Positions 1 through 6,467 of a DNA stretch of 6,875 nt are shown piece by piece (the first letter of the stretch is position 1; each line of letters begins with the position of its first letter). Both the position numbers and the translations under genes were made by a program. The notes beneath the pieces are model-generated. The model was not told the origin of the DNA. It saw only the letters and a program-made list of their open reading frames with translations, and did no database searches. Source of the DNA: Actinomycetes bacterium (GTDB taxonomy: Bacteria; Actinomycetota; CALGFH01); NCBI GenBank assembly GCA_030152105.1, contig JASLIH010000364.1:1-6875 (forward strand). Reading direction: 5' to 3'.

Positions 1-305
1 AGGGCGCCGACGGGCCCGCCACCGCCCAGCGAGGCGCCGGCGTAGGCCGGCACCTCGGCCGCGACCCGGGCGACCCGGGGCCCGCGGCCGTCGACCAGGG
101 CCCGCACCGGCAGCTCGCCGTCGGCCAGCTCCTGGTCGGCCTCGATGCCGTAGGTGCGGTCGCGGACGGCCAGCACCGACGACCCGCCGTCGGCGCGCAG
201 GCCCAGCAGCATCCAGGTGCCCAGGCCGGTCCGGGCCGGCAGGCCGTCCAGGATGGACGCGGCCGCGTCGCGGAACGCCGTCGACGGGCAGAGGTCGAGC
301 CCCAC
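1..305 (-). CDS. Probable GAF-domain protein, N-terminal part only (runs off left edge)
   Basis: The minus-strand frame read from a GTG at 305 gives about 101 residues with no stop, so the C-terminal part lies outside the window. The visible protein looks like the start of a GAF sensory domain. About residues 16-36 (ASILDGLPARTGLGTWMLLG) resemble the first helix and strand. A strand of the type VLAVRDRTYGIEAD follows, and then GRGPRVARVAAEVPAYAG at about 73-90 resembles the stretch that in actinobacterial GAF proteins precedes a G-P-(I/V)-G-A-(Y/L) strand. That last motif is visible at the edge. GAF domains bind small ligands or act as dimerisation modules, often ahead of GGDEF, kinase or PP2C output domains, but the output domain here is unseen. 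The start is uncertain: GTG 305 has a G-run 4 nt upstream, and TTG at 317 is possible. The gene lies 61 nt after ku on the same strand, so it may be cotranscribed. The family call rests on remembered motif similarity only. Confidence 0.55.
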   Translation of the reverse strand, partial: MGLDLCPSTAFRDAAASILDGLPARTGLGTWMLLGLRADGGSSVLAVRDRTYGIEADQELADGELPVRALVDGRGPRVARVAAEVPAYAGASLGGGGPVGA

Positions 306-320
306 GTCACCCCCCAACGA

Positions 321-337
321 CGCCCCGGACCGGGGCG
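321..337 (-). terminator. GC-rich hairpin between ku and the GAF-domain gene, possible terminator
   Basis: The 17-nt sequence is a perfect inverted repeat around a single central base (CGCCCCGG, A, CCGGGGCG). As RNA it would form a stem of about 6 bp with a 5-nt loop. It lies about 30 nt after the ku stop codon, in the gap before the next minus-strand gene. No U-tract follows, so intrinsic termination is only a possibility. Actinobacterial terminators often lack a U-tract. Confidence 0.25.
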
Positions 338-366
338 CCCGCTCCTCGTGCTGCCCGCCTGCCGGC

Positions 367-1197
367 CTACTCGCCGGCGGCCTTCTTGCGCCGCCTGGCG
401 GTCGTCGTCTTGCGCTCCGGGGCCGGCTTGCCGGCCTTGGCCGCCTCGACGCTCGCCTTCAGCGCCTCCATCAGGTCGACCACCTTGGACGGTTCGGCCT
501 CTTCCGTGTAGGTGATCTCCTCGCCCTGGATCTTCTTCTGGACCAGCTCCTCGAGCGCCACCCGGTACTCGTCGGTGAACTCCTCGGGCGTGAAGGCGTC
601 GGTGAGGCTGTCGATCAGGCTGCGGGCCATGCGGATCTCCTGGGGCCGCACCTCGACCGACTCGTCCAGGACGTCGAACTTGGGCGTGCGGATCTCGTCC
701 GGCCAGAACATCGTCTCCAGCACGAACACGTTGTCGCGCAGCCGCAGGGTGGCCAGGTGCTCCTTGTCGCGGAAGGCGACCTTGGCCAGGGCGACCTTGC
801 CGTCGTCGGCCATCGCCTCCCGCAGCAGGTGGTAGGCCTTGACCCCGGTGCCCTCGGGCACCAGGTAGTAGGCCTTCTGGAAGTAGATCGGGTCGATCTC
901 CTCGGCCTCGACGAACCGCTCGATCTCGATCGCCTTGGCCGAGGCCACCGGCAGCGAGTCGAGCTCCTCGTCGGTCAGGGTCACGTAGTGGTCCTTCTCG
1001 TACTCGTAGCCCTTGACGATCTCGGAGTAGTCGATCTCTTCCCCGTCGACCGAGCACACCCGCTTGTAGCGGATCCGGCCGCCGTCGGGCTCGTGCAGCT
1101 GGTTGAACCGGAGGCTCTTCGCCTCCGTGGCCCCATACACCCGGACGGGGATGGTGACCAGCCCGAAGGAGATCGCCCCCTTCCAGATCGTCTTCAC
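367..1197 (-). CDS. ku: Ku protein, DNA double-strand break end-binding factor for NHEJ
   Basis: This is a 276-residue bacterial Ku, a usual length for the family. Bacterial Ku forms a homodimeric ring that threads onto double-strand DNA ends, protects them and recruits LigD. The N terminus (residues 1-20, KTIWKGAISFGLVTIPVRVY) is the classic Ku opening. It is followed by a RIRYKRVC stretch at 41-48, IVKGYEYEKDHYVTLTDEEL at 60-79 and EIDPIYFQKAYYLVPEG at 100-116. The arch/core then continues through the KEHLATLRLRDNVFVLE region (145-161) to about residue 230. The conserved C-terminal minimal segment SKVVDLMEALKASVEAAK (237-254) is present. It is followed by a short basic tail (ERKTTTARRRKKAAGE, 261-276), as in other bacterial Kus where the tail aids DNA binding and end bridging. 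I chose GTG 1197 because AAGGAGG lies 9 nt upstream and the protein then begins exactly at the family start; the open frame further upstream to 1374 shows no homology. The gene is divergent from ligD. Confidence 0.97.
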   Translation of the reverse strand: MKTIWKGAISFGLVTIPVRVYGATEAKSLRFNQLHEPDGGRIRYKRVCSVDGEEIDYSEIVKGYEYEKDHYVTLTDEELDSLPVASAKAIEIERFVEAEEIDPIYFQKAYYLVPEGTGVKAYHLLREAMADDGKVALAKVAFRDKEHLATLRLRDNVFVLETMFWPDEIRTPKFDVLDESVEVRPQEIRMARSLIDSLTDAFTPEEFTDEYRVALEELVQKKIQGEEITYTEEAEPSKVVDLMEALKASVEAAKAGKPAPERKTTTARRRKKAAGE

Positions 1198-1206
1198 GAA
1201 GCCAGG

Positions 1207-1213
1207 CCTCCTT
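1207..1213 (-). promoter_or_regulatory. Ribosome binding site of ku
   Basis: The minus strand reads AAGGAGG, a near-perfect anti-Shine-Dalgarno match, with 9 nt between it and the GTG codon at 1197. It decides the GTG start over the longer open frame that reaches 1374. Confidence 0.85.
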
Positions 1214-1277
1214 ATGACGTCGGAACACTCCGCGAGCGGCGGGCACGTCGGAAGGCGACGGTCACGGACCAGGGACA

Positions 1278-1306
1278 ACTGTACGCTGGCGAGCAACGCA
1301 ACTAAA
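1278..1306 (-). promoter_or_regulatory. Candidate sigma-70-type promoter for ku
   Basis: On the minus strand TTTAGT (1306-1301) and TACAGT (1283-1278) are separated by 17 nt. The second fits the actinobacterial -10 pattern TANNNT, while the -35 is only a weak match. Transcription would start near 1270, giving a leader of about 70 nt before ku. The -10 overlaps a plus-strand TACGCT (1282-1287) that could serve as the -10 of ligD, so the two divergent promoters may share bases. This is inferred from pattern matching alone. Confidence 0.3.
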
Positions 1307-1312
1307 GGAGGA
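1304..1312 (+). promoter_or_regulatory. Ribosome binding site of ligD
   Basis: AAAGGAGGA precedes the TTG codon at 1323 by 10 nt. It is the only good Shine-Dalgarno in the region and supports the unusual TTG start. No alternative ATG or GTG with a ribosome site lies ahead of the polymerase domain. Confidence 0.85.
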
Positions 1313-1322
1313 CTGGCCCCAC

Positions 1323-3977
1323 TTGGCTCCCGGCAAACGCCGTCACCTGCCGTTTCCCTCGCCGCTGGCGGCACGGCGGTCCGGCGACGCCTGGCGGCTG
1401 GAGGCCGACGGCCGTGAGCTGCGACTGTCCAACCTGGACAAGGTCTACTGGCCCGGCGAGGGCATCACCAAGGGCGACCTGCTCGCCTACTACTGGAACG
1501 TCGCCGACCTGCTCCTGCCCCACCTGCGCGACCGCCCGCTGACGATGAAGCGGATGCCCGACGGGCTCGCCGGCGAGCCCTTCTACGAGAAGCAGGTCCC
1601 GGCCCACGCCCCCGACTGGCTGCCCACGGCGGCCGTGCCCACCGAGGAGGACTCCCGGGTCGTCGAGTTCGTGCTCGCCCAGGACCGGGCCAGCCTGCTG
1701 TACGTGGTCAACCTCGGCTGTATCGAGATGCACCCCCTCCACTCGCGGGCCGGCTCCCTTGACCGGCCCGACTACGCCTTCTTCGACCTCGACCCGTTCG
1801 AGCCGTACACCTACGAGGACGTCCGCACCGTGGCCAAGCTGGTCAAGGTGGTGCTGGACGGCCTCGGCCTGCGCGGCTACGCCAAGACCTCGGGGGCGAC
1901 CGGGATGCAGGTGTTCGTGCCTCTGGACGGCACCCACACCCACACCGACGCCCGGGAGTTCGTCGAGCGGGTGGGGCGGCTGGTCGTCCGCGCCTACCCG
2001 GAGAAGGCGACCATGGCCTGGCCGGTGGCCGACCGGGCGGGCAAGATCTTCATCGACCACAACATGAACCGGTCGGGGGCCAACATCGCCAGCGTCTACT
2101 CGCTGCGGCCCCTTCCCGGGGCGCCGGTGTCGACCCCGCTGGGCTGGGAGGAGCTGGACGACGACATCGAGCCGGGCGACTTCCGGATCGACAACGTCTG
2201 GGAGCGGTTCGCCGCCGGGGACCGGTTCGCGCCGGTCCTGCACGACAGGCAGTCGCTGATCCCGGCCATGGAGGCCCTGGGCCTCACCCCCGGCGCCCCC
2301 GAGGAGCCCCGGGAACGCAGCCGCCCCCGGTTCCCCTCCAAGCGCACGACCCGCCCCGCCAGCCGGGCCAGCCTGGACGAGTACGTGGCCAAGCGCGACT
2401 TCCAGCGCACCCCGGAACCTTCCGGCGCCCGGGAAGGGTCCGGGGCCCCGGCCCCCCACCCACCAGGAGGCACAGCAGGCACGCCGCAGCCCCACCCGCC
2501 GGTGGATGGGGCCCCTACCGGGAGGGTAGCCGACGGCGGGAACGGGGGCGACCGGCTGTCCACAGCCCTGCCCGAGGTCCCGCACCCGGCGGGGCTGACG
2601 GAGGTGGCGCCGTTGCTGGAGGGGCGGCGGTTCACTATTCAGCAGCACCACGCTCGGCGGCTGCACCACGACGTCCGCTTCGAACAGGACGGGGTGCTGG
2701 TCTCCTTCGCCGTGCCCAAGCGGCTGCCCGAGGACCCGGGCGTGCGTCACCTGGCCGTCAACACCGAGGACCACCCGCTCGACTACCTGACCTTCTCCGG
2801 CGGCATCCCGGCCGGCGAGTACGGCGGCGGGGAGGTCCGGCTGTTCGACCTCGGCACCTACGAGCCGCTCGAGGTGGCCGACGGCAAGCTCACCGTCCGC
2901 CTCCACGGGACCCGCTACAAGGGGGCCGAGTACCACCTGTTCCGGACCAGGGACCGCGACTGGCTGGTCATCCTCAAGAGCAAGGTCTCGCTCCCCCAGC
3001 CGGCCCCGCCCCCGACCTACGAGCCGATGATGGCCGTGCTCACCAGCGAGCCCTTCGACGACGACGAGTGGCTGTTCGAGGTCAAGTGGGACGGCCACCG
3101 CTGCCTGGCCAACCTCGGCACCTCGACCCGCCTGACCTCGCGGACGACCCGCGACATGACCACCCAGTTCCCCGAGCTGATCGACATGCACCGCCAGCTG
3201 GCGGCCCGCAACGCGGTGGTCGACGGCGAGATCGTGGCCCTCGACCGGGACGGCCGGCCGTCGTTCGAGCGGATGCAGGACCGCTTCCACCGCACCCCCG
3301 AGGAGCTGGCCCGCCACAAGGGCCGGGTGCCGGTCCAGTTCCTGGCCTTCGACCTGCTCTGGCTGGACGGCCGGTCCCTGCTCGAGCTGCCCCTGGTCGA
3401 GCGGCGGGCCCGGCTGGTCGAGGTGCTGGTCGAGACCAGGGACATCCGCCTCTCCCAGGTCGTCGAGGGGGCCGGCAAGGACTTCTTCGCGCAGGTCAAG
3501 GCGCTGCAGCTGGAGGGGATGGTGGCCAAGCGGGCGGCCAGCCCGTACCGGCCGGGCGCCCGCTCGCACGACTGGCGCAAGATCAAGGCGCTGTGTCTCC
3601 AGGACTGCGTGATCGTCGGCTGGACCCCGGGCAAGGGCGGCCGGGCGGCCACCCTGGGCTCGCTGCTGCTGGCCGTGTACGACGACGGGCGGCTGCGCTA
3701 CGCCGGCAACGTCGGCACCGGCTTCACCCACGCCTTCCTGGCCGACCTGCTGGACCGGCTCCAGCAGCTCCAGGTCGACAAGCCCCAGTTCGAGGGGTTC
3801 GAAGGCACCCCCCGGCCCCGCGGGGCCCGCTTCGTCCGGCCGGAGCTGGTCTGCGAGGTCGAGTACCTGAAGTGGACCCAGGACGACAAGCTGCGGGCCG
3901 CGTCGTTCAAGGGTCTCCGCCCGGACAAGCCGGCTACCGACGCCCGCCGCGAGTACCCGGTCGGCCGCCCGAGCTAG
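1323..3977 (+). CDS. ligD: ATP-dependent DNA ligase D, trifunctional (polymerase, 3'-phosphoesterase, ligase)
   Basis: This 884-residue multifunctional NHEJ enzyme has domains in the mycobacterial order. The polymerase domain (about 20-300) is an archaeo-eukaryotic primase type that fills ends with NTP or dNTP. Metal ligands D155 and D157 (FFDLDP) and D245 (KIFID) are visible, with TSGATGMQVFVP at 189-200. The phosphoesterase domain trims 3' ends to a single 3'-OH ribonucleotide. Its H442, H448, D450, R452 and H484 match the family's metal and phosphate residues, and IPAGEYG at 495-501 is also conserved. The ligase domain (about 568-870) has nucleotidyl lysine K588 in KWDG, E636 (DGEIVALD), motif III at 673-683 (FLAFDLLWLDG), motif IV EGMVAKR (731-737) and motif V WRKIK (751-755), followed by an OB fold. 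M. tuberculosis LigD is about 760 residues. Much of the extra length here is a Pro/Gly-rich segment (about 368-430) inserted between LDEYVAKRDFQRTPEP and the catalytic part of the phosphoesterase. The TTG start is set by the ribosome site. The gene is divergent from ku, its partner. Confidence 0.98.
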   Translation: MAPGKRRHLPFPSPLAARRSGDAWRLEADGRELRLSNLDKVYWPGEGITKGDLLAYYWNVADLLLPHLRDRPLTMKRMPDGLAGEPFYEKQVPAHAPDWLPTAAVPTEEDSRVVEFVLAQDRASLLYVVNLGCIEMHPLHSRAGSLDRPDYAFFDLDPFEPYTYEDVRTVAKLVKVVLDGLGLRGYAKTSGATGMQVFVPLDGTHTHTDAREFVERVGRLVVRAYPEKATMAWPVADRAGKIFIDHNMNRSGANIASVYSLRPLPGAPVSTPLGWEELDDDIEPGDFRIDNVWERFAAGDRFAPVLHDRQSLIPAMEALGLTPGAPEEPRERSRPRFPSKRTTRPASRASLDEYVAKRDFQRTPEPSGAREGSGAPAPHPPGGTAGTPQPHPPVDGAPTGRVADGGNGGDRLSTALPEVPHPAGLTEVAPLLEGRRFTIQQHHARRLHHDVRFEQDGVLVSFAVPKRLPEDPGVRHLAVNTEDHPLDYLTFSGGIPAGEYGGGEVRLFDLGTYEPLEVADGKLTVRLHGTRYKGAEYHLFRTRDRDWLVILKSKVSLPQPAPPPTYEPMMAVLTSEPFDDDEWLFEVKWDGHRCLANLGTSTRLTSRTTRDMTTQFPELIDMHRQLAARNAVVDGEIVALDRDGRPSFERMQDRFHRTPEELARHKGRVPVQFLAFDLLWLDGRSLLELPLVERRARLVEVLVETRDIRLSQVVEGAGKDFFAQVKALQLEGMVAKRAASPYRPGARSHDWRKIKALCLQDCVIVGWTPGKGGRAATLGSLLLAVYDDGRLRYAGNVGTGFTHAFLADLLDRLQQLQVDKPQFEGFEGTPRPRGARFVRPELVCEVEYLKWTQDDKLRAASFKGLRPDKPATDARREYPVGRPS

Positions 3978-4063
3978 GCAATCGCCCTGCCGAGCAGGCA
4001 GAATGGCCATAAGGCAGCACGCGATGCCGCCCACCCCGGCGGCCGGTTCACGACGGTAGGTCC

Positions 4064-4756
4064 ATGGGCGCACACATCCTGGTCGTCGACGACGATCCCC
4101 TGTTGGCCGCGGCCCTTCGCCGGCCGCTGGCCTACGAGGGGTTCGAGGTCGAGGTGGCCGCCTCTGGTGAGGAGGCCCTTGGGCGGGCGCTCGACCACCC
4201 GCCCGACCTGGTCATCCTCGATGTGCTGCTGCCGGGGATCGACGGCCTCGAGGTGTGCCGGCGGCTCCGTCAGGCCGGCGAGGTGGCCGTGCTGATGCTG
4301 ACCGCCCGCAGTGAGGTGCCCGAGCGGGTGGCCGGGTTCGAGGCCGGGGCCGACGACTACCTGGTCAAGCCGTTCGCCTTCGAGGAGCTGCTGGTCAGGG
4401 TGAAGGCGCTGCTGCGGCGCGGCCGCAACGGCTCCGGGTCGGCCGAGCTGCGCTTCGGCGACCTGCGCATGGACCGCTCGACCCACGAGGTCTGGCGGGG
4501 CGAGCGGACGATCTCGCTGACCCGCCAGGAGTTCGACCTGCTGGCGCTGTTCCTGGAGCACCCGCGTCAGGTCCTGACCCGCTCGACCATCCTGGAGCGG
4601 GTGTGGGACTACGACTTCGGCCGCGACTCCAACGTCCTGGAGGTCTACGTCGGCTACCTGCGCCGCAAGCTCGAGGCGGAGGGCGAGCCGCGAGTGATCC
4701 ACACCGTCCGCGGGGTCGGCTACGTCCTGCGCGAGGACCCGGAGGGCAGCCGATGA
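4064..4756 (+). CDS. OmpR/PhoB-family two-component response regulator
   Basis: The product is 230 residues, the normal size for this family. The receiver domain (about 4-118) has the acidic pocket D9-D10-D11, phosphoacceptor D53 (VILDVLLPGIDG), switch threonine T80 (MLTAR) and invariant K102 in DDYLVKPF. The C-terminal winged-helix domain (about 128-224) binds DNA, with LTRQEFDLL at 152-160, the recognition region around DSNVLEVYVGYLRRKLE (188-204) and the hairpin wing IHTVRGVGYVLR (212-223). All catalytic residues are intact, so phosphotransfer from the adjacent kinase should drive dimerisation and promoter binding. By motif it resembles actinobacterial MprA/TcrA-type regulators, but the regulon cannot be read from the sequence. 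The ATG start is the canonical family start although its Shine-Dalgarno is weak (GGTAGG, only 3 nt away). It follows ligD by 86 nt on the same strand, so read-through from ligD is possible. The stop overlaps the kinase start. Confidence 0.95.
   Translation: MGAHILVVDDDPLLAAALRRPLAYEGFEVEVAASGEEALGRALDHPPDLVILDVLLPGIDGLEVCRRLRQAGEVAVLMLTARSEVPERVAGFEAGADDYLVKPFAFEELLVRVKALLRRGRNGSGSAELRFGDLRMDRSTHEVWRGERTISLTRQEFDLLALFLEHPRQVLTRSTILERVWDYDFGRDSNVLEVYVGYLRRKLEAEGEPRVIHTVRGVGYVLREDPEGSR
4741..4746 (+). promoter_or_regulatory. Ribosome binding site of the histidine kinase, inside the regulator gene
   Basis: GGAGGG lies within the last codons of the response regulator, 6 nt before the kinase ATG at 4753. 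Together with the ATGA overlap (4753-4756) it fixes the kinase start and indicates translational coupling of the pair. Confidence 0.8.
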
Positions 4757-6303
4757 CCTTCCGGACTCGTCTCACGTTGACCTATCTGGTCCTGCTCACC
4801 ACCGCCCTCTCCGGGTTCGGGCTCTGGGTCTACGCCTATGTCGACCGCAACCTTCACGAGGAGTTCTACGGCTCGGTGCAGCGCCAGAGCATCCAGCTGG
4901 CCAAGGTCCTGGCCGACGACTACGACGCCGCCGCCGAGCGGGTCGGCGGCACCCTGGCCCAGTGGTCCAACGGGCAGGAGCGCGACACCTACATCGTGGT
5001 CGAGACCCGCAAGGGCAAGGACCTGGCGATGGCCATCGACGCCAAGCACCCGGTGGACATCATGGCCGGGGTCGACCTGCCGAGCGTCCCACCGGGCAAG
5101 GTGGTCAACGTGCGGCCGTCGGCCAACCAGCTCGGCCTCCCCCTGGCCGTGTACGCCGAGCGGTTCGAGGCGAGCAAGGTGGTGCGCCAGGTCGGCCCCA
5201 ACCTGCCCGAGAAGCCCAAGCAGACCGTCAAGCTCGAGGGCCAGGTGACGGTGGCCCGCTCCCTGGCCGGGGTCGAGCGGTCCCTGCGGCTGCTGCGGAC
5301 CATCCTGATCGCCGGCGGCCTGGCCGTGCTGCTGGTCACCGCCCTCCTGGGCCTCGGCCTGGCCGCGCACCTGCTCCGGCCCCTGGCCCGCATGCGGGCC
5401 ACCGCCCAGCGGATCGGCGACGAACGCGACTTCTCCCACCGCATGCCGGTCGACGGCGACCCGCACGACGAGCTCGGGCGCCTCTCACTGTCGTTCAACC
5501 AGATGCTGGCCGAACTGGAGCAGGCCAACCTCGGGCTCAAGACGACCCTGGACTCCCAGCGCCGCTTCGTGGCCGACGCCTCGCACGAGCTGCGGACCCC
5601 GCTGACCGCCATCCGCACCAACGTCGAGTTCCTGGCCCGGGTGCCCGGCGCCCGCACCGAGGACCGGGTCGAGGCGCTGCGCGACGGCCTCATCGAGCTG
5701 CGCCGGATGGAGTCGCTGGTCGGCGACCTGCTGGCCTTGGCCCGGCTGGAGGCGGCGGCGGCCACCCCGGCCAGGCGGACCTTCCGCCTCGACCACATGG
5801 TGGCCGACGTGCACCGCGACGCCCTGCGGATCGCCGCCTCCGAGGTCGAGGTCACCCTTGGCCCGCTGCCCGAGGTCTGGGTCTCCGGCGACCGCGACGA
5901 CCTGCGCCGGGCGGTCTGGAACCTGGTCGACAACGCCCTCAAGTACACCAGGGCGGGCACGATCGACCTGCGCCTGCGTCTGCGGGCCGAGGACGGGGTG
6001 GCCGAGCTGACCGTGCGCGACACCGGCATCGGCATCGCCGAGGGCCACCTCGACCACGTGTTCGACCGCTTCTGGCGCGCCCCGAGCGTGCGTGGCATGG
6101 CCGGGTCGGGCCTCGGCCTGGCCATCACCCGCTGGGTCGTCCAGGCGCACGAGGGCACCATCGCCGTCGAGTCGGTCGTCGGCCACGGCACGACCTTCGC
6201 GCTCACCCTGCCGGTCGTCCAGCGCCCGCCCAAGCGCTCCCGGCGCCGCGAGGGCGAGCTGCTCGGTGTCAGCCGGGCCACCGGTTCGGGACATCATTCT
6301 TAA
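4753..6303 (+). CDS. Membrane sensor histidine kinase, partner of the upstream response regulator
   Basis: This is a 516-residue HAMP/HisKA/HATPase_c kinase. The first membrane segment spans about 8-28, an extracytoplasmic sensor region about 29-180, and the second membrane segment about 183-206. A HAMP linker (about 207-260) follows. The dimerisation helix carries phospho-acceptor H278 in DASHELRTPL, with E279 and T282 forming the E-x-x-T kinase/phosphatase motif. The ATPase domain (about 375-488) has the N box WNLVDNALKYT (389-399), G1 DTGIGIAE (423-430), F box VFDRFWRA (436-443) and G2 GSGLGLAI (451-458). All motifs are intact, so it should autophosphorylate and pass phosphate to D53 of the regulator. 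The sensor region of about 150 residues matches no fold I recognise, so the signal is unknown. A basic tail of about 27 residues (RPPKRSRRREG and on) extends beyond the ATPase fold. The ATG at 4753 is preferred over longer readings that would overlap the regulator in another frame. Confidence 0.95.
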   Translation: MTFRTRLTLTYLVLLTTALSGFGLWVYAYVDRNLHEEFYGSVQRQSIQLAKVLADDYDAAAERVGGTLAQWSNGQERDTYIVVETRKGKDLAMAIDAKHPVDIMAGVDLPSVPPGKVVNVRPSANQLGLPLAVYAERFEASKVVRQVGPNLPEKPKQTVKLEGQVTVARSLAGVERSLRLLRTILIAGGLAVLLVTALLGLGLAAHLLRPLARMRATAQRIGDERDFSHRMPVDGDPHDELGRLSLSFNQMLAELEQANLGLKTTLDSQRRFVADASHELRTPLTAIRTNVEFLARVPGARTEDRVEALRDGLIELRRMESLVGDLLALARLEAAAATPARRTFRLDHMVADVHRDALRIAASEVEVTLGPLPEVWVSGDRDDLRRAVWNLVDNALKYTRAGTIDLRLRLRAEDGVAELTVRDTGIGIAEGHLDHVFDRFWRAPSVRGMAGSGLGLAITRWVVQAHEGTIAVESVVGHGTTFALTLPVVQRPPKRSRRREGELLGVSRATGSGHHS

Positions 6304-6311
6304 GAGTGTCC
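6289..6311. repeat. Imperfect palindrome at the kinase stop codon
   Basis: The region around the TAA stop contains CTTAAG (6299-6304), which extends to a 14-nt near-palindrome at 6295-6308 with one T/G mismatch. GGACA (6289-6293) and TGTCC (6307-6311) form a second, wider inverted repeat. The stretch is noticeably less GC-rich than its surroundings. It could be a protein-binding site or chance; no function is assigned. Confidence 0.25.
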
Positions 6312-6347
6312 TAATAGAAACTCATGGTTCTCTCAGGGACGCCAGGT
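6304..6347 (+). repeat. Bipartite direct repeat, copy 1
   Basis: GAGTGTCCT (6304-6312) is followed about 20 nt later by CAGGGAC (6334-6340) and AGGT (6344-6347). The same elements in the same order recur at 6486-6528. The copy begins immediately after the kinase stop codon. Confidence 0.4.
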
Positions 6348-6375
6348 ACAACCAAGGCCTTCGCGGCGGACGGGC

Positions 6376-6403
6376 GTGGGCGGCCGAGAGGCGAGCCGCC
6401 CGC
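6376..6403 (+). terminator. GC-rich hairpin downstream of the kinase, possible terminator
   Basis: GTGGGCGGC (6376-6384) pairs with GCCGCCCGC (6395-6403), giving 9 bp with one wobble pair around a 10-nt loop. It lies about 75 nt after the kinase stop. No U-tract follows, so it may be a U-less terminator of the two-component operon or an RNA structural element. Confidence 0.35.
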
Positions 6404-6441
6404 CCGCTGCGGCGGCGACGCCCGAGGCCTGCATGGTGGGA

Positions 6442-6467
6442 CGAGGCCGGAGTCCGCTCCGGCCTCG
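6442..6467 (+). terminator. Perfect 11-bp hairpin with TCCG loop
   Basis: CGAGGCCGGAG (6442-6452) and CTCCGGCCTCG (6457-6467) are exactly complementary around a 4-nt loop. This is the strongest hairpin outside genes in the window. It has no U-tract after it and is followed by a G-run. Its right arm can alternatively pair with CCCGAGGCC at 6421-6429. It could be a terminator for the kinase operon or part of a moxR leader structure, and the inverted repeat could also act in the opposite orientation. Confidence 0.4.

Noticed and set aside
154..1305. Open frame of 383 codons on the plus strand across ku
   Set aside because: The product is a low-complexity Leu/Asp/Arg/Gly/Val sequence opposite a fully conserved Ku and overlaps the GAF-like frame as well. 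It is a composition shadow.
1198..1374. N-terminal extension of ku to an ATG at 1374
   Set aside because: It would cover the ligD start and ribosome site and adds residues without homology, whereas GTG 1197 has AAGGAGG at ideal spacing and the family N terminus.
3987..4001. Small inverted repeat CTGCC/GGCAG after ligD
   Set aside because: Only 5 bp with a 5-nt loop and no U-tract; in DNA this GC-rich such stems are expected by chance, so I do not call it a terminator.
1302..4073. Very long open frame of 923 codons on the minus strand opposite ligD
   Set aside because: It is the antisense shadow of ligD, open because G/C-ending codons remove stops. Its product is Gly/Val/Leu/Gln-biased with no recognisable domain, while the plus strand encodes all LigD motifs.
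4603..4752. Upstream extension of the kinase reading frame
   Set aside because: It would overlap the response regulator's DNA-binding domain out of frame and encodes Arg/Pro-rich nonsense. The ATGA overlap with GGAGGG at 4741 gives a normal kinase start with a membrane segment.
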